This document shows positions 19,463 to 28,773 of a stretch of 64,000 bases of DNA, piece after piece. Location: assembly GCA_937922655.1 (NCBI GenBank), contig CALAJH010000005.1:186001-250000 (forward strand), written 5' to 3'. Below the pieces are notes generated by a model. The model was not told the origin of the DNA. It saw nothing but the letters and a program-made list of their open reading frames with translations, and made no database searches. The position numbers and the translations under genes are program-made. Each line of letters begins with the position of its first letter. Within the stretch, counting starts at the first letter, position 1. Origin of the DNA: an uncultured Bacteroidia bacterium. GTDB lineage: Bacteria; Bacteroidota; Bacteroidia; J057; CALAJH01.

Positions 19463-21154
19463 CTATTGGCCGCCGGTCGGTTTGGCGCCCTGCGATTTGA
19501 GGTAAGGAATGGTCTTTTTAGCCACTTCGTTGTCGGGATCGAGTTTTTCGACGCGCAGGTAGTAGTCGAGCGACTTGTTAAAGTTTTTTTCCACGTCGTA
19601 GAAAAGGTAACCCAAATAACTGCACGCTTCGATAACCTCCTTTTTGTATTTTTCTTCTTTTTGCTGTGCGTCCACTTCGGCGATGACCTTCTCGTAGTGG
19701 GGCCGAGCGAGTTGTTCTTTGTATTCGGGGTCTTTTTTGGCTTTGATACGTGCAACGTAAAGGTGAGCCTCAATCACTTCGGGGCGTTTTTCGGCCACGG
19801 ACTCCAAAATAGGCAAGGCTTTTTCGTTGTCTTTGAGTTTGGCGTAATACAACCACCCCAAGTTGAATTCGTCGTTCACGCTCACGTTGGGCGTTTTTTT
19901 GACGTACAAATCAAGGTATTTGGCCGCGTTTTCGTAGTCATTGTTTTTCTTGGCGGCGTCGGAAAATATTTTATACAATTCCGTTCCTTTTTCGTCTTCT
20001 TTAATGTATTTCTCTAAATTTTCTTCCGCCTTGTCCTGTTTGCCGGTGTTCATATAAATAATGGCGGCATACTTGTAGTCTTTGGCGATAAGGTTGACGG
20101 GTTTGACGGAGGCGTAAAACTGTTCCAAGGCGGCGCTTGCCTCGTCGTATTTGCCCACCTCGCAAAGCGAATAAGCCAAAAGACGATGCAACACAAAACC
20201 AACGGTATCTTTCATGACCGCCCGAAGTTCCGCGGCGGCTTCGGCGTAGTTTTTGGTCAGATACAACAGTTGGGCGTAACGCACGCGACCGAAAACGTCG
20301 TTGCCCAAAATTTCGACGTACTTTTTGGCGTAGTATTTTGAGTTGTCGTATTGGCCGGCTTTAAACAAAATTTCGGCCATTTCGCGGTAGGCGGGGGCGA
20401 ACTTGGGGTCGATGCCTTCGGTGATTTTTTTGAGGGTGGCTATCGCGTCGTTGAGTTTGTTTTGTTTGGCTTGAAGTTTGGCGAGGGCGAAATGGGCTTT
20501 GAGGGATTGGGGCGCGGTTTGGGCGGCGTGGGAATATTTGGACATCGCGACCTCCTCGACGCCCTGGGTAAGCCATACGTCGCCCAGCGCCGTTTCGACG
20601 TCGGCAATCATTTCGGGTTTGGATTTGTCGACCTTGCTTTCGGCAAGGGTGAGGAGTTTGGTGGCTTCGTCAATGGCCGCGGTTTTTTCGGCTTTGTCCT
20701 TGGTGCGACGGTAGATTTCCATATAGGCCTCGGCCATTTGGATGAGCAGGTAAACGTCGCCGGAAACGTTTTCTTTGGCGCGGGCAAGATTGGCTTTTCC
20801 GTCGGCGATGTTGCCGGCGGCGATGTCGGTCAATCCCATACCGACGATGTTATAGACGTATTTTTTGTCTTTGGCCAAACCGCCGGCAAAGTTTTCTCGG
20901 GCGGCGGCCATGAACTTTTCGGCTTCTTCTTTGCCGGTGTCGTCGTCGGTCGCCAGTTTGTAGAACGCCATACCGCGGTAGAACATCGGTTTGGCGTCTT
21001 TGGGGTTGCCGGAAATAAGACCGTTGCAAACTTCGATGGCCTTTTTAAATTCCTCGTTTTCCAAGTAACGCTTGGCGTCCTCGATGGTTTGCGCCCCAAG
21101 ACGCAGGCTTGCGGCCAATGCCGCTATTGCCAACCCTGTCGCTTTGATTTTCAT
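19463..21154 (-). CDS. Secreted/periplasmic tetratricopeptide repeat protein
   Basis: MKIKATGLAIAALAASLRLGAQ signal, multiple TPR-like helical repeats (AIEVCNGLISGNPKDAKPMFYRGMAFYKLA ...). Confidence 0.82.
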   Translation of the reverse strand: MKIKATGLAIAALAASLRLGAQTIEDAKRYLENEEFKKAIEVCNGLISGNPKDAKPMFYRGMAFYKLATDDDTGKEEAEKFMAAARENFAGGLAKDKKYVYNIVGMGLTDIAAGNIADGKANLARAKENVSGDVYLLIQMAEAYMEIYRRTKDKAEKTAAIDEATKLLTLAESKVDKSKPEMIADVETALGDVWLTQGVEEVAMSKYSHAAQTAPQSLKAHFALAKLQAKQNKLNDAIATLKKITEGIDPKFAPAYREMAEILFKAGQYDNSKYYAKKYVEILGNDVFGRVRYAQLLYLTKNYAEAAAELRAVMKDTVGFVLHRLLAYSLCEVGKYDEASAALEQFYASVKPVNLIAKDYKYAAIIYMNTGKQDKAEENLEKYIKEDEKGTELYKIFSDAAKKNNDYENAAKYLDLYVKKTPNVSVNDEFNLGWLYYAKLKDNEKALPILESVAEKRPEVIEAHLYVARIKAKKDPEYKEQLARPHYEKVIAEVDAQQKEEKYKKEVIEACSYLGYLFYDVEKNFNKSLDYYLRVEKLDPDNEVAKKTIPYLKSQGAKPTGGQ

Positions 21155-21641
21155 GTTTCCCATCGTCCTTTGGGGGACCTTCCGCTGAATAGACAATTTT
21201 TGTGCCTATTGTATACGCGCGGCAAAAATACAAAAAAAAATAGTACTACACGTCGGGTTATTTCCGTTTCGTTAGCCCTAAACCAACGATGGCGACGATG
21301 CGCATAGCGCCCCGGCGTCCTCAAACTTGACACCGAGGGCAAACAAAACCACCGCCCGTCGACACCGATTTGTCGTCGTCGTTCGTTTCGCAATACTTCT
21401 TTTTTTCGAATCTGCCGGGGTGTACCTTTATGGTTGTTGTACGTCGTACGCCGGGCTTTGTTTAATCATTGGGGTCTTTGTCCGAAGCGATGGCCGCAAC
21501 TTGGGCGACGTCCGGCTCCGTAAGCTCGGCCACCTCCTCGACGCTCAATGCCGCGCCGCAAAAGTTTGGCCGCCAATTTCAGGCCTGCACCCAATTCGCC
21601 TTTGGAGAAACCCTTCTTTTCGTCCTCCGAAAAACCCTGAG

Positions 21642-21650
21642 CCCCCCCCC
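21642..21650. repeat. Homopolymer C9 (G9 on coding strand)
   Basis: gagccccccccctcg. Confidence 0.9.
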
Positions 21651-21895
21651 TCGTAACGCATCTCGTAAAGCACGTCCAAGAAACTCCTCTTTGAGTCTAC
21701 GAATCTTCTCCCCCTCCGCCGTCGTTTGCAACAACGCCATAAATCTCCTAAAAAATTTCCCGTCCTTGACCGCGGCCGAAAACCCGAAAACTATCGACGC
21801 CCAACCGCGCCATTCCCGTTCGTCCTCGACCGCGTTCAACCTTTTTACGATTTTATCGACCGCAAGGTTGCGTTCGTCCGACAAAACCGCCAACG

Positions 21896-21908
21896 CCCCC
21901 CCCCCCCC
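21896..21908. repeat. Homopolymer C13 (G13 on coding strand)
   Basis: caacg-C13-gcaacc. Confidence 0.9.
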
Positions 21909-22493
21909 GCAACCCCCTCGACCTCCAAACACCTCTCGACGGGCAGATACGGCATGACCACGTGCGAAACCACAATCTCGGGCAAGTCCGAAAGCGAAAA
22001 AACCGCCCCCGACGGCGGACGCGTCAAAACCACCGCCCCCGCGTACCCACAATCGACTCCCCGTGTGCCGAAAGATGCTCGCGATGTTTGCCCGCCTTGT
22101 ACTCCACGACCCGTACGGCAATGTTTTTGTCGTAACGCGTAAACGCCTCGCACCCCAAAAACGCCGTTTCGGCACAACCCTCCACCACGGCAGTCCAAGA
22201 ACCGTCGCCGCGCAGGCTCCGTTCCGATTCGACCAACTCCTTGTCGCCCCCCGAGCGTCGCCCCCAAACCCCGAAACAACAAACCCCGAAAAAGTCCGGG
22301 CGACGGTTCATTATCCGTTTGATGCCCGTGTCGCAAACAAAAGCGTCAATCCGCCGTTCATGCGATAAAATTAATCGTTTTGTTACGCACGACGACCATC
22401 GATTAAACTTGAATTTTCGTCGGAATTGGCGGGCCTTGTTTTGTCGTCGAAAAAACAAGGCTTCGCAAATTAAAAAAATCCGCCGATAGCGCT

Positions 22494-22501
22494 TAATTTT
22501 G
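22494..22501 (+). promoter_or_regulatory. -7 box TAATTTTG at the start of the patatin gene
   Basis: TAnnTTTG match overlapping the first candidate start codon. Confidence 0.45.
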
Positions 22502-24829
22502 TGGAAACAAACGAACGAATTGAACAGGTTTTTGGGGGCGTGGGCATTGTGTTGCCTATGCCTAAGCGGATTGTACGGACAGGCGGCACGCAAAAAAGTG
22601 GGGGTCGTCTTGTCGGGCGGGGGCGGCGTGGGCATGGCCCACATCGGCGTTTTACAAGCCTTCGAGGACTACGGCATTCCCATAGACTACGTCACCGGCA
22701 CATCGGCGGGCGCGATGATAGGCGGTTTTTACGCCGCCGGCTATTCCCCGAGGGAAATTTTGGAAATGATGGTCAAGGATGCGGAGAACGCACTGGCCCC
22801 GGGGCTGGTCTTGGACGAAGCGTATTATTTTCGCCGCCACGAACCCGACGCCACCTTTTTCAATTTACCCCTTTCGTTTTTCGGCACCAAGCGCAACCTG
22901 CCCGAAAGCCTGTTTTCGGATTATGAAATCAACCTTTTACTGAATCGATATTTGGCGGGGGCCGAAGCGGCCTGCCGCCAAAATTTTGACAGCCTCATGA
23001 TTCCCTACCGCGCCATGGCCGCCGATATCTTCGAGCAAAAAGCCATCGCGCTCAAATCGGGCTCGCCGGCCTTCGCCGTACGCGCGTCCATGGCCGTGCC
23101 GCTCTTTTTTTCCTCCGCCTCCAACGACCGATACAAAAATCTTTTCGACGGCGGGGTCTATGACAATTTTCCCGTCCAACCGATGCTCGAAGAGTTCAAC
23201 CCCGATTACGTCGTCGGCGTGAACGTCACCGGTTCGCCTACGCCCAAAGAGGAGGTCGAAGAGCAAGGCAATTTCATTCGTTACCTTTTGGCGCAAGCGC
23301 TTATCGACCAACACTCGTGGGAAAAAATGCCGTCCAACGGTTTTTTGATTATGCCCGACATGGAGGGGCTGAGCGTGTTGAATTTTTCCGCCGCTCACAC
23401 CCTCGCTGCTTACAAACGCGGTTACCACTCGGCCATTGCTTGTATTGAGGACCTCAAAGAAGAAGTCGGAACGCTTGTGGACACGGCGGAATTTCGACGG
23501 CGCCGCGAGGCCTTTCGTAAAAAGTGGCCGCCGCTCAAAATTACGGCCGTCGAGGCTCAGGGCGTCGGCGAATGGGAAAAAAAATTCATCGAGCGTACCT
23601 CGCGCGTGCGCCCCGGCGACACCCTCGGCTTCGACGATCTCCAAAAACGGTATTTTCGTTTGCGGGCCGACGGCAAATACGGTTCGGTTTTTCCCGAACT
23701 GCGTTTCGACGGCCAAAGCTACACCGCGCGTTTTTACCTCAAGCCCCGCCCGCGCTTTAATTTGCGCTTGGGCGGCGCCTTTTTCACCCCCACCGACCAC
23801 CAACTCCAAATCGCCGCCTCTTACGGCGTTGTTACCCTCGTCGGCATGCAGGCGGAACTCGACCTCATGCGCGGCTCGGTCTACAACCACGCCAAACTCC
23901 GCGGACGCATAGACTTTCCGACGCCTTTGCCGTTTTTGCTCGAACTCGACGGTACGTTTTTACAATGGGACCTCCAACGCCCAATTTTCACGTTTTTTAA
24001 TTTCAATCGAAGCGCCGGAGCCTCCTTTGAAAGCTTTGAATTGAAACCTTACGTCAGTTTCCCATTCAATCCGAAAACCAAAACCTCCGTCGGCCACGCG
24101 TTCCAAAATTTCACCTGGTCGTATTTCGACAAAGCCGTCGTGCTGAGCACCGACACCTTCGACCGCACCCGCTTTTCCGGTTCAAGCACGTTTCTCGTTT
24201 TGGAAAACAATTCGTTGGACGAAAAAATGTACGCGGGCAAAGGCGCCGCGCTGTATTTTTCGATTCGCTTCAACCGCGGACGAATAGAATACATTCCGGG
24301 GCCGTTCCCCGAACAAAGCCGTTCGGCCGAACGAAATTGGTTTATGGCCCGGGCAAGTTATCAATCCTACGTTCGCCCGTTCAACAAAACGGCCTTTGGC
24401 ATACAATTGGACGGCGCGCTTTCCACCCTGCCTCCGCAAACCCCGTCGACGGCCAACACGCTCATGTCCCCCCTCTTCTCGCCCGTACAGGAAAGCCCCA
24501 TGATTTTCATTCCCCGGCTTTATTCCAAACTGTTCGCCGCCATCGGATTAAAGTTCGTGTATTTTTTGACCAAAAAAATACAGTTGCGTACCGAATGGTA
24601 TTATATGCACGGTTTTCTCCATGCCCTCAAAGGCGCCGATGGCAACCTCGGAGAAGTCCTGCGCTTAAACTGGGAAGACCGAATGTTTATCGGAACTTTG
24701 GGGCTGAGTTACGACACGCGCGTCGGACCCATTGCCGTTTTCGTCAATTACTACGACCGCGAACCCATTCCCTTCCGTCCCGTGGTACACATCGGCTATA
24801 TGCTTTTTACGCGTACGCCGTGGTATTGA
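22499..24829 (+). CDS. Patatin-like phospholipase with C-terminal outer-membrane (BamA/Omp85-like) barrel
   Basis: KKVGVVLSGGGGVGMAHIGVLQAFEDYGIPIDYVTGTSAGAMIGGFYAAGYSP (GxSxG), FDGGVYDNFPV (DG), long barrel-like C-terminus; start codon uncertain. Confidence 0.88.
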   Translation: MWKQTNELNRFLGAWALCCLCLSGLYGQAARKKVGVVLSGGGGVGMAHIGVLQAFEDYGIPIDYVTGTSAGAMIGGFYAAGYSPREILEMMVKDAENALAPGLVLDEAYYFRRHEPDATFFNLPLSFFGTKRNLPESLFSDYEINLLLNRYLAGAEAACRQNFDSLMIPYRAMAADIFEQKAIALKSGSPAFAVRASMAVPLFFSSASNDRYKNLFDGGVYDNFPVQPMLEEFNPDYVVGVNVTGSPTPKEEVEEQGNFIRYLLAQALIDQHSWEKMPSNGFLIMPDMEGLSVLNFSAAHTLAAYKRGYHSAIACIEDLKEEVGTLVDTAEFRRRREAFRKKWPPLKITAVEAQGVGEWEKKFIERTSRVRPGDTLGFDDLQKRYFRLRADGKYGSVFPELRFDGQSYTARFYLKPRPRFNLRLGGAFFTPTDHQLQIAASYGVVTLVGMQAELDLMRGSVYNHAKLRGRIDFPTPLPFLLELDGTFLQWDLQRPIFTFFNFNRSAGASFESFELKPYVSFPFNPKTKTSVGHAFQNFTWSYFDKAVVLSTDTFDRTRFSGSSTFLVLENNSLDEKMYAGKGAALYFSIRFNRGRIEYIPGPFPEQSRSAERNWFMARASYQSYVRPFNKTAFGIQLDGALSTLPPQTPSTANTLMSPLFSPVQESPMIFIPRLYSKLFAAIGLKFVYFLTKKIQLRTEWYYMHGFLHALKGADGNLGEVLRLNWEDRMFIGTLGLSYDTRVGPIAVFVNYYDREPIPFRPVVHIGYMLFTRTPWY

Positions 24830-24844
24830 GCGAAAAAATACCGT

Positions 24845-24965
24845 AACGCCCGAAAGGCTTGCAACAGCGCAAACGATAGATTTTTGGCCAAAAAGTCGCA
24901 TCGTTTCGATAAAAAACCCGGTTTCGGCGAAAAGCTCGCGCACCTTCAACCCAAAGGCGTGTATT
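24845..24965 (-). pseudogene. Remnant resembling a SAM-methyltransferase C-terminus
   Basis: GLKVRELFAETGFFIETMRLFGQKSIVCAVASLSG in minus frame, no intact gene around it. Confidence 0.35.
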
Positions 24966-25149
24966 GGCCCGAATACGGCCCGACCCTCGGATAAATTTTT
25001 CCCGTCCGGCGACAATCCAAATCCTCCGTTTTTTGAACGATGGATTGAATTTGCCCCGTGAACAGGGTTTTGGGATAACGATTGTAAGTGTTTGTCACCC
25101 GATTGACGGCGGGGATTTGCGGGTCTGCGAGCGGATTTTGGGTGACGGC

Positions 25150-25490
25150 GAGGCCCAAATCCCGACACGGCTCACCGTCCACGGCACGTAAAAGTTTTCG
25201 TTGGCCTGCAATTGGGAGGCTTGGACGGGGTAGATGGCCAAACCGGCGAAGCGGCTGTTTGTACGGGGACGTTGACGATGCCTTGGACGCCGTCGGGGCG
25301 TCCAAAACAAAGGCCTGCATCCGTTGATAATGCACGTAAAAGGCGTTGACGTTGAACCCAAAACGGTTTTTCCACCAAGTGGTCTTGACGCCGACCTCGC
25401 CGTTGATGGTGGACTCCGAATTGTAGAATTCGGCGAAAAGCTCGATACCGGGGGCGTTGAATCCGCCGCATTTTGCTTTGTCCGGCGGCT
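25150..25490 (-). pseudogene. Frameshifted TonB-dependent receptor fragment
   Basis: Minus translation AKCGGFNAPGIELFAEFYNSESTINGEVGVKTTWWKNRFGFNVNAFYVHYQRMQAFVLDAP then frameshifts to DGVQGIVNVPVQ and FAGLAIYPVQASQLQANENFYV. Confidence 0.7.
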
Positions 25491-25881
25491 GAATACTTTG
25501 AGATTATAAATAAAATCCAAGCGATGACAATTTTTGGGGCCGATAACAAAAAATATCCACAAGTCCGGAAAGTACATATTTTTTGTTGTGAATATTGCGT
25601 CTTGTTGTCCGGTCAGTGGAAGCCGAGGCGTTGTCAAAAACAAAACTTTTGGTGTAAAGCTGGTTCGTTCCCAATCCGCCCTCCCTAAAAACGGTTGAAA
25701 CCCCTATTCGCGTCCTTATCGAACGCGCATTCAAAGAGTTCGTTTTCATCCGCGCCGTGCTTCCACGGGCCGTGCGTATTGCGGTTTGTACAACTGAAAT
25801 TTTATGGATTTTCATCATCGCCCGCGGCACGCCGCCTCAAAAAATCTTGGCATTTACCCTGCCCAATCAAAATAAAATTCA

Positions 25882-25889
25882 TACTTTTG
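25882..25889 (+). promoter_or_regulatory. -7 box TACTTTTG
   Basis: TAnnTTTG match 30 bp upstream of ATG 25919. Confidence 0.4.
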
Positions 25890-25918
25890 TCGTCTAAAAT
25901 CCATTTTTATTTATTTAC

Positions 25919-27784
25919 ATGAAAATAATTTATTTATGGCTTGCGCTGGCGGGAACGTGGACTGCGAGATTGCAAGCGCAAAACTGCGGCGACGGACGCT
26001 ATTGGAACGAAGTGTTCCCGAATTTCAAGCTTCAATCCGACATCGTTTACGGTCAGAACGTCAACGCCGACGGACAAAACCAACAGCTGAAATTCGACCT
26101 TTACACGCCTACGGGCGACACTGCCGGCAACCGGCCGCTGGTCATCATGGCGCACGGCGGCTCGTTCGTCGGCGGAAACAAAACCCAAGAAGAGGTTACG
26201 CAGTTTTGCAAGGCGTTGGCCAAACGGGGCTACGTTTGCGCCTCGATTCAGTACCGTCTCGGCCTAAACTTCGCCACCGACCTCAACGCCACGGGTCTGC
26301 TCAAAGCCGTGATTCGCGCCGTCCACGACGGCAAGGCGCTCGTCCGTTTTTTTCATAAGTCGGTCGTCGAAAACGGAAACCCCTACGGCATCGACACGAC
26401 GAAAATGTTTTTTGGCGGCAGCAGCGCGGGCGCGTTTTTGGCTCTCCACCTCCAATACATGGACAAAATCGAGGAGTTTGCCGAAATCGACGACCCGTCC
26501 GTCATCGAAGGCTTGGGAGGAATGGACGGAGCTTCGGGCAATCCGGGCTTTACTTCCACCGTCGATGCGGTCATCAACCTTTGCGGCGCGATGGGTAAGG
26601 CGCATTGGATTGAAGCGGGCGACGTGCCGGTTTTCAACGTCGGCGCGAGCGACGACGGCGTCGTACCCTACGCCGCAGGTTCGGCCGGCATAGACCCAAT
26701 TCTTTTGTCCGTCGAGGGCCCCAAACTCATTCACGAACGCGGCCTTGAGCTTGGCGTAAACAGCAAACTGCTCACCTTTTGGGGCGCCGGCCACGTCCCT
26801 TACGCCCCGGGACAAAACCCCAATTCCGCCGCCTACTTCGACACCACCCTTGCCTTCATCGTCGAAAACCTTTATCCGCTCGTCTGCTCCACCCCCCCGC
26901 CAACCCGCCGTCGCATTCAACTCGTGCACGCCTCGCAAGACCCCATGCTTGCCGCCGCCGATGTTTTCATCAACGGTCAGCCTCTTGCCGAGGGCGTGGC
27001 GTTCAAGTCGGCGAGCGCCCCCATCGACCTCGCCCCATGGACGAACGAAGCCTCTTTTACGTTAAGCATCGCGCCCGCCAACGGCGCCGCCGTCCATCAA
27101 AAAAACGTTACACTCTCGGGCGGAAATGTCGACGCCCACATCGTCGCCGCGGGAATCATCGGCGACAACGACTATCCCTTTGATTTTTACGTCAAAGAAG
27201 GCGCCGTTTTCAATCCCGTCGACAACAACCAAGCTTATTATCGGGTGTTTCACGGTGCGTCGGCGCCCGCCGTGGACGTGCTTGCGGCAGGCACGCCTTT
27301 GATTTCCAATCTTGCCTTCGGCCGGTACAACGACTCGTATTTGATTTTGCCGTCGGGCGACTACGTCGTCGGCGTCGCGCCGACAGGAAGCACAGAGGCC
27401 TTGGCGTCGTTTGACGTGGCGGCGGCAGGGGGAACGGCGGCCTTGGTCGTAGCCGTCGGCACGCCGGGCAACGACTTCGGGCTTTACGCCGGCACGCCCG
27501 CCGGCGGCGCATTGACCCCTTTGCCCGTTCACACCACCGCCCGTACGGGCGCCGAGCCAACGGCCGGTTTCAACGTTTATCCCAATCCCGCCACCGACGC
27601 CCTGCATTTTATCGCCTCCCGAATCCCCGGACCCATAACGATTTTTGACGCGCAAGGCCGAGCGCTGCGTACCCTTCAACCCGAAACGCCGACGTTCACG
27701 CTTTCCGTCGCCGACTTCGCCCCCGGACTTTACATCTATCGGGCTGAGGGCGGCGCCACGGGAAAATTCGTCGTCGCACGATAA
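25919..27784 (+). CDS. Secreted alpha/beta hydrolase (esterase/lipase-like) + DUF4397 domain + T9SS sorting domain
   Basis: RPLVIMAHGGSFVGGNKTQEEVTQFCKALAKRGYVCASIQYRLG, FFGGSSAGAFLALH; RRIQLVHASQDPMLAAADVFINGQPLAEGVAF (DUF4397-like); FNVYPNPATDALHF...GLYIYRAEGG. Confidence 0.87.
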   Translation: MKIIYLWLALAGTWTARLQAQNCGDGRYWNEVFPNFKLQSDIVYGQNVNADGQNQQLKFDLYTPTGDTAGNRPLVIMAHGGSFVGGNKTQEEVTQFCKALAKRGYVCASIQYRLGLNFATDLNATGLLKAVIRAVHDGKALVRFFHKSVVENGNPYGIDTTKMFFGGSSAGAFLALHLQYMDKIEEFAEIDDPSVIEGLGGMDGASGNPGFTSTVDAVINLCGAMGKAHWIEAGDVPVFNVGASDDGVVPYAAGSAGIDPILLSVEGPKLIHERGLELGVNSKLLTFWGAGHVPYAPGQNPNSAAYFDTTLAFIVENLYPLVCSTPPPTRRRIQLVHASQDPMLAAADVFINGQPLAEGVAFKSASAPIDLAPWTNEASFTLSIAPANGAAVHQKNVTLSGGNVDAHIVAAGIIGDNDYPFDFYVKEGAVFNPVDNNQAYYRVFHGASAPAVDVLAAGTPLISNLAFGRYNDSYLILPSGDYVVGVAPTGSTEALASFDVAAAGGTAALVVAVGTPGNDFGLYAGTPAGGALTPLPVHTTARTGAEPTAGFNVYPNPATDALHFIASRIPGPITIFDAQGRALRTLQPETPTFTLSVADFAPGLYIYRAEGGATGKFVVAR

Positions 27785-27796
27785 CCTCCCGCCTTA

Positions 27797-27834
27797 AAAA
27801 ACGAGGCCGGCGCAACGCTCCCGGCCTCGTTTTT
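27797..27834 (+). terminator. Rho-independent terminator after the 25919-27784 gene
   Basis: AAAAACGAGGCCGG / CCGGCCTCGTTTTT, 14-bp perfect stem, 10-nt loop. Confidence 0.9.
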
Positions 27835-28044
27835 CATTTTGTCCCTCCGAAATCCATAAAATACGGGCGCATGCGGCATCGCGTCGATTCCCCACCGAAG
27901 CACTCCGGCGTCGACGGGCCCAAAAATTTCCCATTGTTGTCCAAACGTAAAAAAACGGGGAGTAATGCCGTAAAAAAAAACGACGTTGTTTTGCGTTCGA
28001 TGTACAACCCCGCCGCCGGCCGCAATATCGTACGGAAAACGAAA

Positions 28045-28092
28045 CACAATCCATCGTTTCATGGGCGACAAAATAGGCAAAACAAACATACG
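28045..28092. repeat. 48-bp direct repeat, copy 1
   Basis: cacaatccatcgtttcatgggcgacaaaataggcaaaacaaacatacg, identical to 28589-28636. Confidence 0.95.
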
Positions 28093-28105
28093 AAAAAATA
28101 TTGAA

Positions 28106-28606
28106 CTACGACGAAGAAGAAGGTTGGGCGCCCGTTGTCGTTCCGCGCCGCAGGGTTTCCATTTCTTGTCGGAGTTTTTTGGCTTCTTCAATAAATTCCG
28201 ATTCTTTTTCCCGCAGTTTTCGTTCGTTGAGTATGCCTTCGTGGGTGGCAAGGATTTTGTTGATGCGTTGAATTTGCCAAAAGATGCCCGTGCCGATGGC
28301 AATCATGATTCCGATAATCGCCAAAAGCAACTGTTGCAAAAAATCAAACCTTGCGTCCATTTGCTTTTGCATCGCGTCGAAACGAACGTCCATTTGCTTT
28401 TGCATCGCGTCGAAACGTTGGTCGATGTTTTTTTCCAACGCCTCCAATTTCAATTCCACCGTGTGCAAACGGTCTCTGTCGCCCAACGTGAAGGGAACGG
28501 GCGTGTTGAGGCGGGGGTCGTCGTATTTGTCTTTTTTTTCGAGTTCTTGGCCGAAAACCACGCTCCCGGACGCAACGGCGAAAAAAATCACAATCCATCG
28601 TTTCAT
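28106..28606 (-). CDS. Small exported/membrane coiled-coil protein of unknown function
   Basis: MKRWIVIFFAVASGSVVFGQELEKKD..., internal FDAMQKQMDVR repeats, TM segment LLLAIIGIMIAIGTGIFW, charged C-terminus. Confidence 0.7.
   Translation of the reverse strand: MKRWIVIFFAVASGSVVFGQELEKKDKYDDPRLNTPVPFTLGDRDRLHTVELKLEALEKNIDQRFDAMQKQMDVRFDAMQKQMDARFDFLQQLLLAIIGIMIAIGTGIFWQIQRINKILATHEGILNERKLREKESEFIEEAKKLRQEMETLRRGTTTGAQPSSSS
28354..28419. repeat. Two 33-bp tandem repeats (11 aa) in coiled-coil gene
   Basis: cgtccatttgcttttgcatcgcgtcgaaacg repeated at 28354 and 28387. Confidence 0.9.
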
Positions 28607-28636
28607 GGGCGACAAAATAGGCAAAACAAACATACG
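28589..28636. repeat. 48-bp direct repeat, copy 2 (covers start codon and upstream region of the 28106-28606 gene)
   Basis: Identical to 28045-28092. Confidence 0.95.
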
Positions 28637-28724
28637 GAAAAATTCGCAAAAGGTTGCGTTTACAAACGGCCCGACGGAATTCAAGTGAGGGAGATAAGGC
28701 GGTAAATTCGAGCCGGGAACCTAA

Positions 28725-28758
28725 CGCGGGCGACGAGGTTAAAACCTCGTCACCCGCG
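28725..28758. repeat. Long inverted repeat just downstream of clpP stop
   Basis: CGCGGGCGACGAGGTT-aa-AACCTCGTCACCCGCG, 16-bp stem with one G:T position. Confidence 0.75.
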
Positions 28759-28773
28759 GCGGCTTAGCGGGGA

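Larger units (their letters stand above)
21462..22370 (-). pseudogene. Frameshifted ORF, possibly Rpn-like; contains poly-G tracts
   Basis: Coding-like segments in successive frames: ...TRYDKNIAVRVVEYKAGKHREHLSAHGESIVG / GAVVLTRPPSGAVFSLSDLPEIVVSHVVMPYLPVERCLEVEG / DERNLAVDKIVKRLNAVEDEREWRGWASIVFGFSAAVKDGKFFRRFMALLQTTAEGEKIRRLKEEFLG / ALSVEEVAELTEPDVAQVAAIA. Confidence 0.65.

Noticed and set aside
28354-28419. Possible CRISPR-like direct repeats
   Set aside because: Only two contiguous 33-bp units with no spacers, encoding 11-aa coiled-coil repeats.
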